Notes under the pieces: generated by a model | The model's input: only the letters and a program-made list of their open reading frames with translations | Databases searched by the model: none | Told to the model about the DNA's origin: nothing | Assembly (NCBI GenBank): GCA_031308135.1 | Contig: JAHLJT010000631.1 | Span: forward strand, 228,370,636 to 228,434,635 | Reading direction: 5' to 3' | Length of the DNA stretch: 64,000 nucleotides | From: Acheta domesticus | Lineage: Eukaryota; Arthropoda; Insecta; Orthoptera; Gryllidae | Position numbers and translations under genes: made by a program | Part shown: in pieces, positions 57,046 through 64,000 of the stretch | Layout of the letters: each line of letters begins with the position of its first letter | Position numbering within the stretch: position 1 is the first letter of the stretch

Positions 57046-58380
57046 TTGTCTGGCAGTCTCTTTTGCTTTATGTCGCACGCCATTTTTTGCGTTTTTCAAC
57101 GCAATATCTCCCTTGGGGGACCAGATAAAATTTTGAATTTATTACACCCAAAAGTTTGCTGCAATACCAAACCGCTGTATGAATTTCATTTTCGAAATGT
57201 GACTCATATTGGGTTTAAAAAAGTCGTAAATGTATGCAAAAAGTATCTCTTGCAACTGTTTTTAATTGTTTATAGGTGAATACAATTTTGTTTATTGTGG
57301 TACAAAATTAGTGGACAAATAAAAGATAGGCTGCTTGATTGTGAATTTCTGACTAGTGGAAGTACCATGGCAGTCACTTTTGTTTTAAGGACGCACGCCA
57401 TTCTTCCTTTGTTCGACTGTACCATCTCTGTTGGGGGACCTAGAAAAAAGTTGAAATTATCACACTCATAAGTTCACTACAATATTAAATTGCTGTATAA
57501 ATTTCAAGTTGGAGATGTGATACACAATGGGTTAAAAATATTCTGAATATAGGCAAAAAGTACTTATTTTGCAACCGTTTTTAATTGTTTATAGGGGTGT
57601 ACAAAATTATTTATTGTGATACACGATTTGTGGACAAATAGAGATATTTATAGGCTAGTTGATTTTGAATTCTGAACAAGTGAGTGTGCTTTGGCGGACA
57701 CTTTTGTTTTAACGCCATTTTACCCGTTTTTCGACTGCAATATCTCAATTGTGGGACCAGATAAAATTTTGAAATTATTACACGTAATAGTTCTCTATGA
57801 TATAAAATTTCTGTGTAAATTTCAACTTCGGGGTGTTTCTCAAACTGGATTTAAAAAATCGTAAATATACGCAAAATAGCTTCTTTTGCAACGGTTTCTT
57901 TTATTTGTTTATAGTTGACTACAAAATTATTTATTGTGATATTTTTCGACTGTAATATCTCCGTTGCGGGACCAGATAAAATTTTGAAAAAATTACACCC
58001 ACAAGTTCACTATAATACCATATAAATTTCAACTTCGAAGTCTGACTCAAAATGGGTTTAAAAAATCGTAAATGTGCGCAAAAATTTATTTCGCAACCGT
58101 TTTTTAATTGTTTATACTTGAGTGCAAAATGTTAAATTGTGGTACAAAATTAGTACATAATTAGTAGACAACAATGGGCTAGGTGATTATGAATTTCTGA
58201 AACTGGGGGTTGTAGGTTGGCGTCAACCTAGCACCCCCCCCCCCACTTATGAATGTCGTTTTTTAGTATTTTATAGTTGAGCACAACATTCTTTGGTGCA
58301 AAATTGGTAAATAATTAGTCCAAAATTATAGGCTTAGTTGATTTTGAATTTCTGACAAGTGAAGGTTGCATCTCGACAGA
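57046..58380. repeat. ~320-bp tandem array in the last intron of PPK copy A
   Basis: Four to five diverged units start near 57061, 57378, 57702, about 57940 (shortened) and 58258 (partial). Shared phrases are cgcacgccatt, ttcgactgcaatatctc, gggaccagataaaattttga, aaatgggtttaaaaaa, tcgtaaatgt, gcaaccgtttttaattgttt and gtacaaaatta. A poly-C run of about 13 lies at 58234-58246. Confidence 0.8.
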
Positions 58381-58886
58381 GGTGTATGAATGAGTGTTTG
58401 ATTCTTAAGTGTGCTTGATATAAAATTTACGTTTTGTGCTGTTTTTGTCTACTGTTTATGTTTCAAGCACATTTTTTTGTTATGTGTTTTATTAACGATA
58501 TCATTGGCGAGAGGCGGCAACAATTCCAGTAATCTTTAATGAACAAACCCTATACGCCGATTGATGGTAGCTTTGATATAAGAATTCTCGATTTTTTATT
58601 TCTTGCTACGTATTAATATCCTGCAATTACGATAAATACCATATCATCTACAGGCGGCTTCGCACCCCAAAGTAGAAAGGCATTTACTTTGTACAATCAT
58701 GATTTTCTACAAAGCTATTTAGATGCGGAAGGTGAAGCCTGCAGACGGAATTCGGATATAGTAGCGAACGCTTGCTGACGATATTTTAAACACGGAGGGT
58801 GATGCTCATAAGGAATATTCAGATACGGGTGATAGAATTACCACGAGTTCAAATATTGTATGAGGCGGAAAAAATGTCATGTTCAG

Positions 58887-58932
<46 letters not shown>

Positions 58933-60217
58933 AAATATTACAAGTATCAGTAGCGGTTTTTTATAGAAACAGAACGTTTAGCCAACGCGAGCGTAAAATC
59001 CAATCGACATAGAAATGTACATCCGAAACATCACAAACGATACAAAGATATTACAAATCTATTTTTTGAGGATACTTATGGGTGTAAAGCAAATGGAATG
59101 AGCGCAAATAAAATGGGGTGATTATGAAATATAATTTCCTACAAACAATTACATACCTAGAGAACGAAATGATAGCACCGGTCGGATTGCGGAATTTTCT
59201 ATCGCTAGAAGCGCCATTCAGAGGAGATAAAAACTGCAACATTTGCAAATTTATAAACAATTTCCAACTTCTGCAAATCTAAAGTGAGGAGTGTACTTTA
59301 ATGTCCAAGAGCCGAAGATCACGAATAAACAATTTTGCAAAAATTAACCATTCTATAAACAATTTCGAAATATGCGCTAGAACGGCCGGGAAGGCTCCGA
59401 AAATCGTGCCCGAGAGGAACATTTCAAAAATTGCAGTTTGATAGGAGTTAAAAATTGATTGCTGAAAGTTAGTATAAATGCTGTTGGAGTGCTTAATATT
59501 TACTGGTATATTCACAACAAATATGAATCGAAAAAAAATTGCTCAGAAATAGTTTTTCGTCGTGGTGTATGCGCAAGTAAAAATCCCTTCATTGACAGAG
59601 AGTTAACGACATTTCCGCCTTAAACCTAAACAAACGAGGTCAGGTCCCTGGGACAACGTCCTTTCTGCCCTTAGGATTTTGCACCTAGACAATCAGACTA
59701 ACTGCTAGCGATTAGTCAAAGCGCTTTTCCCCCGGGTCGCAGGATTTCCAGGTTTGTCAATGCGCTTGCAAAGGTAGAATTACAAACGACATTTTTTTTT
59801 CTTTAGGCGAGGGTACATACTTAACGTTCGTATAAACATGTTCCTCACTGTGAGTATCTAATACAATCAAGAATGACATACTACTTGAATGTTTTGGGTA
59901 TTTGAGTTGACAAATATATTACAGATCTTCATAAAACTATTATATTACAGCATAACAGATGTATGACATCATCTAGCAGTAAATCACCATGGAAGATACC
60001 AGATAGTGTGACTTACTCCTAGTTTACTTAAAGTTCATTTCATGACAGACTGCACACAATTCTGTCTTATAGGGATATCAACATTTCGAAAATGACAATT
60101 ATTGAAACTGAACGAGCAAAATGATAAAAACTACATAATATCAAACAAAAAAAATTTAATTCATTACTAATAAAAATAACAAATGCTGTTGTAAACATTA
60201 TTCGATTAATTACTTAC
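58381..60217. other. Intron of PPK copy A, unassigned
   Basis: Contains the (GT)n run at 58886-58931. The GC-richer segment 59630-59760 has no recognised feature. The minus frames at 59051-59260 and 59279-59515 show no PPK motif. Confidence 0.4.
58886..58931. repeat. (GT)n microsatellite
   Basis: Pure gt run of about 45 bp. Confidence 0.95.
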
Positions 60218-60307
60218 CAAACAAATCCAATTTACTCCTAATTAAATTTCTTTTAAATCCTCTGCGTTGGCAACCCAGCAATTTGTATTTTAGCGCCTCC
60301 AAAATAG

Positions 60308-60979
60308 CTAGAACAAGATAAAAGCCTTTGTATTTTACATTTGCATCAAGGACATAATTTTAAGGAAGATTTCTTTCGTGAAAAGCGATTTGTCGTTAAT
60401 TTTCAATTTCTACTCCGAGTGCCAATATTTAAGTCATTCCGTGGGCTACTATACCGTTAACTTCTGGGGCTATGAAACACATACTTTCTCGTCAATTTTG
60501 TTAACATTTACAACTTGCAAAGATTATTCGCAGGACTAAAAGTCAAACTTCAAAGCATATGCTCCGTAAACAACCAACTTATCTATTGAATCACTCGGCG
60601 ATTTTGAACAAAAAAACCCTACTGAAGCATAAAAAAGAAAGCTGAATTTTTGCAATTACCAATATTTCTGAAGTGTTAATAAAAATACCGGCTTTAACGT
60701 ATTCGAGCCAGATTTGTGCTCTTTATTTAAACCAACTTTGGTCAATTTGAATCAAGCATTTAAAGAAAAAAAATTAAAAATTATAGAATATCTTCTTTTA
60801 GCATTTTACTTTCTCGTGTATGTAGTATATATTAGTAAATTACATTCTAGACTATAGTAATCAGAATCCACGATTTGAGGTACCGAAAAAGTGTTTTTCG
60901 CAGTAGCTTGGAATGCAACTTTTTTCTACAGAAGCTTTACATTTCTCAGGAAAAATATTTCAATTCATCATTTTTTCTT
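60308..60979. other. Intron of PPK copy A
   Basis: AT-rich, no exon seen. 60470-60490 (ggctatgaaacacatacttt then ctcgtc) resembles a decayed start of the dispersed family. Confidence 0.4.
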
Positions 60980-61520
60980 TCCTGTATACATACGTATATA
61001 CGGAGTAATATACGTAGTATAGAGAAAGTTATGTAATGATGCGTGAAAAACCGGCAAATTTTTGGCAGAAAAAAGCCATTGCCGGGCCCTGAAAAAGTGA
61101 ATAAATACAGTTGCTAAATTAAGGGGGAAAATCCCCTAACACGTGGTGTAGACAGAATCCCTGTTTCGTAAGTCCTTGATACCCCAAAACCAATTGACGG
61201 CCGGCCGGCGCCGGCCGGCCGCCGTCTGTGAGCACCACTAGCGCCTAAACTACTCGTAGGATTTTCTCCAAATTGAAGAAACCCCCGTCCATCTGGCTCT
61301 AGTCGAAGCTTTGAGATTTTGAATAACATTCTTCAAAATTTGTGTGTACTTTACATAAAGACCCCCGGACATTTTCAAAATTTTCTCAAAGACGGCTCCA
61401 AATTGTTTCTTTAAATGTGTTGTAAGAATGGAGTAAAATACACTTATTAAGGTGGCGTAGGTCTGATTTTCACGATTAACTCTGAATTTTCTAAAATTGC
61501 AAACGTTTTTTATATAAACT
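60980..61520 (-). repeat. Dispersed repeat family, inverted 3' part
   Basis: In reverse: the gcgaataaa-type end, palindrome tacatacgtatatacggag at 60988-61005, ttggcagaaaaaagccattg, gggccctgaaaaag, ccttgataccccaaaacc, a GC-only segment at 61199-61222 in place of the usual GACA-rich block, then ctttacataaagacccccgg and ttaaggtggcgtaggtctg. Confidence 0.6.
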
Positions 61521-62578
61521 CTGTTAACAATTCTTGGAAATCAATTTTGTCGGTCATGTCGCAATGTAATTGAGCAATACCATTGGGTCAATATTGCGAA
61601 AATAATTGATCGCATACGTTTTGAGTCGACGCAAACGTCGTTCAAATCTGGATATTGACGTTTATGGAATATTTCTCTCACCTCGAATTTCGAGTGGGTA
61701 TTTTACCCATTCGGAATTTTTCATGTGGGTATAGTTACCCACCTTAGCCCACATTATCCGTCGGGCCTGTGCACTCGTGCACGGGAGGAAGGGATGGCGA
61801 TCTCATTTCTAATGGCCAATGGTAGGTGAGATTTTAGTCTAGGCACAGAACTCGAAAAATGATTAGTTAAAAAGTAAGACGTGATGTAGCATCGAGACAT
61901 AAGGAGAGGAAGAACAGAAGCTTCGCGATAGCGGAATGAGTAAGGAGCGGTAGAACGATTATGTCTGCAGTAGAAGGATCTTGTCATCAGCGAGAATGAT
62001 TTTGTACTATTCTATAAATTTAGACAGGAGGCGGACTGCATTATGTGAGTTGCAAACAGATGTACTTCAACTGCTAAGTGATCAGCTCGAATAACGCACA
62101 CTTTAAGCTTCAACAATAAACTTTCTCTACCTCGCGGAGGTATTTCCAGTCGTGCGTGCAACATTACAAAACATTCTCTAAACTAGGTACTCGAGAAAGT
62201 AAAAATCTAACACGTAGAGAAGCAAGTCTCAAGACGATTCAGGCAAAACTGAAGGAATCTTTCTATCCCACTACTTCACAAACTATGAGTTTCTACCTTT
62301 TTGAAATATTTATGTTTGCAAGTTTTACAAACTGAACTATTTCTTCATACGACAGCAAAATATCACTTTTGCCTTATCTAAATTGTGTAGAGCTCTTTTC
62401 CTGTCATATTGAAAAATGTACATCAAAACTGATAATTTGATAATTATTACTATTCTCTATCTAATAATTATTTGGCATCCAGAAATGAATAATCGGCACG
62501 CGGGTTTCGTGAAAATTCTCGTACCAATCATTCTTAAGTTAGGAGTAATAATGTGTGAACTACATGAAAGGGACATAC
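61521..62578. other. Intron of PPK copy A
   Basis: No exon recognised. Around 62190 tactcgagaaagtaaaaatc is another end-like piece of the dispersed family. Confidence 0.4.
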
Positions 62579-63362
62579 GGGATTCTGTGTTTGTTACATT
62601 CTTTGTATACAACGTTGTACTCTGGTTCAACACACGAAGATGGACAGTCATATTCTATTCCTGGTCTGTAAGCCGCTCCCTTCAGACGAAATCTTCTCAG
62701 AACTGTAATATGAATATAAAATATATTAGCGAATAATACATAAAACACAATTTCCCATATTTTATATATTGACTTAGAACACTTACGTGTATTATGTTCA
62801 TGTAGGCACTTCAAACCCTGTATATTACACATTGTACTTTCCGCTGCAAGAATATAAAACTCGATTTAGCCATTCAAAGACTTTGAGGAAGGACATTTAG
62901 AGACGATGAGATACTTGCATTTTGGCATGTTGTGGTGAGTGCAGTTGCAGAGGCTCAGTTGGTAATTAGCACGGACAATCGACAACGCAGTTGCTCTGAC
63001 TGTATCTGTCAAATCGCTTAGATTCTGATTCATGAGGAAACTTGCATTTTCTTCGCTCAAAGTCTTCATATACCAATTCATCATCGTTTACCATGTCATT
63101 CACCTAAAACATGATTACATTGTAAGGTACTCACCATTGACAACATTTACCTCATAACATTCAGCGTGAAATCAAATCATAGCAAACATGTAAAAAAAGA
63201 ATAGAATTTCAGTTGCCAATGAATGCAAGAACCACAAACAGAAAAGCTTTGTTGCTTTCGGCAACAAAAAGACTATTCCACGGATTGACAAGCCAGCGAT
63301 GGTAGTTCCGCTCCCCCTGAAGGATTTATCCGACCCCTAGTCGCAAAAGTTATTACAAATAG

Positions 63363-63655
63363 TGGTGCTTGGCCTCGTGGTTAGCATGCTCGTTACACTT
63401 GGTCAACATGCTCGCTTTCCACTACACGGCCCCGGGTTCGATTCCCGGTTGAGGCAAGACTAGAGTGTGCGTTTTCCTTGCAATTTCTCAGTACATGTTA
63501 TTACGTGACGATATAATTCACTTCTCAGGTTCAGAAGACCGGAATACGGCGTGGAAAAGTCCACGTGCAAACCACGCGTACCCCTTTAACCGATAGCCAC
63601 CAGGCAACGTCGTCGCGGGTAGGCCTGAGCACGTTCACGGGCTATCTCGCCAGTA
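63363..63655 (+). repeat. tRNA-derived SINE
   Basis: The head looks like a tRNA: A-box-like tggcctcgtggttagcatgc, a B-box in ccgggttcgattcccggttg, and a possible acceptor stem (GCCTC at 63372 with GAGGC at 63452). The middle carries an extra ~12-base segment repeating catgctcg, so it cannot fold as a normal tRNA. A ~200-base unrelated body follows (ccggaatacggcgtggaaaa, accacgcgtacccctttaac). Confidence 0.65.
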
Positions 63656-64000
63656 CAGTGATGCTTTAGACTTTCTGGTATTAGTGTATTTATTCTTCAG
63701 GCTCGGCTAAATTTTCGGTTTTATCCCACCATCTTCTCAGCTGCCGTCTATTGGTGCCTAAAAGTAATTTACTCAGGTTTTCCCAATTTTTTGAACCCCT
63801 AGTAGAAGAATAGCAATATGACTTTAAGAATTTATATGAAGATAAAATCTGGTCCTTTAGCAGATTCCCATTGGAAAATTAAGAGCCTTTTTTAAGAAAA
63901 TGTTATTTGAGTGTTTCTTATAATGCGCATTTTGAAAATACTTTTCAACCAACATTTACTTGTTTTGAGAAACTTCATAAGAAATTATTTGATGCAATTG
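63656..64000 (+). repeat. Fold-back element arm, cut by the window edge
   Basis: cagtgatgctttagactttctgg, aggctcggctaaattttcgg, tctcagctgccgtctattgg, ttaagagccttttttaagaa. Same block order as the arms at 47446 and 49179. Confidence 0.55.

Larger units (their letters stand above)
56613..63103 (-). pseudogene. Pickpocket-type DEG/ENaC sodium channel, copy A (3' part, frameshifted)
   Basis: Exons (minus): 62915-63103, 62787-62836, 62579-62702, 60218-60307, 56613-56731. They parallel the last five exons of copy B. They encode [34 protein letters not shown]-like Cys codons, YDCPSSCVEPEY, IAGLPTQR..FKRNL and the TM2 run [20 protein letters not shown] ending at a stop. Two single-base insertions break it: an extra C in tgtccgtgct at about 62989-62990 (TGA/TAA read soon after) and an extra A in gaggatttaaaag at about 60257. 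Their exons are 4 longer and 2 shorter than in B; the other differences are 0, -6 and +6. Without them the frame would continue. The 5' exons lie beyond the window. Either a young pseudogene or sequencing errors in a live gene. Confidence 0.75.

Noticed and set aside
63363..63460. Possible functional tRNA gene
   Set aside because: A-box and B-box are present but the anticodon region has an insertion repeating catgctcg and the sequence continues into a SINE-like body.

Overview
The window is repeat-rich, AT-rich DNA from an insect. The evidence is spliced pickpocket (PPK) sodium-channel genes with GT/AG introns, R4/Dong-type retrotransposons sitting in (TAA)n microsatellites, and relics of hAT, piggyBac, Tc1 and LTR elements. 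A large-genome hemimetabolous insect (cockroach, termite or orthopteroid) would fit the long TE-filled introns, but that is a low-confidence guess. Nothing bacterial or viral was recognised.

The host genes are three tandem PPK/DEG-ENaC paralogues, all on the minus strand. Copy A (63103 to 56613) is 5'-incomplete at the window edge and carries two 1-nt insertions. Copy B (46453 to 26132) runs from initiator to stop, with one central exon I could not find. Copy C (8145 to 2825) runs off the left edge. Exon sizes of B and C differ only by multiples of three. The two A exons that break this rule are exactly the two with frameshifts.

Layout: 1-2.8 kb holds a piggyBac-like relic and a possible R4 5' end. 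2.8-8.1 kb is PPK copy C. 9.3-10.4 kb is a jockey/CR1-type LINE tail. 12.6-16.8 kb is a near full-length but frameshifted R4/Dong-type LINE between two (ATT)n tracts. 17.3-21.4 kb holds SINE-like repeats, one split by a solo LTR with a 5-bp target duplication. 22.1-25.1 kb is a dispersed repeat split by a CGGBP1-like hAT element. 26.1-46.5 kb is PPK copy B, with introns holding three more R4-type fragments, a 480-bp GACA/GACG tract, a 39-bp minisatellite, a pogo-like relic and a long repeat copy. 46.5-56.6 kb is intergenic, with a fold-back element, a GC-rich Tc1-like element and further repeats. 56.6-63.1 kb is PPK copy A, whose last intron has a ~320-bp tandem array. 63.4-64 kb is a tRNA-derived SINE and a fold-back arm.

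The PPK products would be trimeric amiloride-type cation channel subunits in sensory or epithelial membranes. The rest of the sequence is mobile or simple-sequence DNA that has expanded the introns and spacers. All domain calls come from reading translations by eye; no database search was run.
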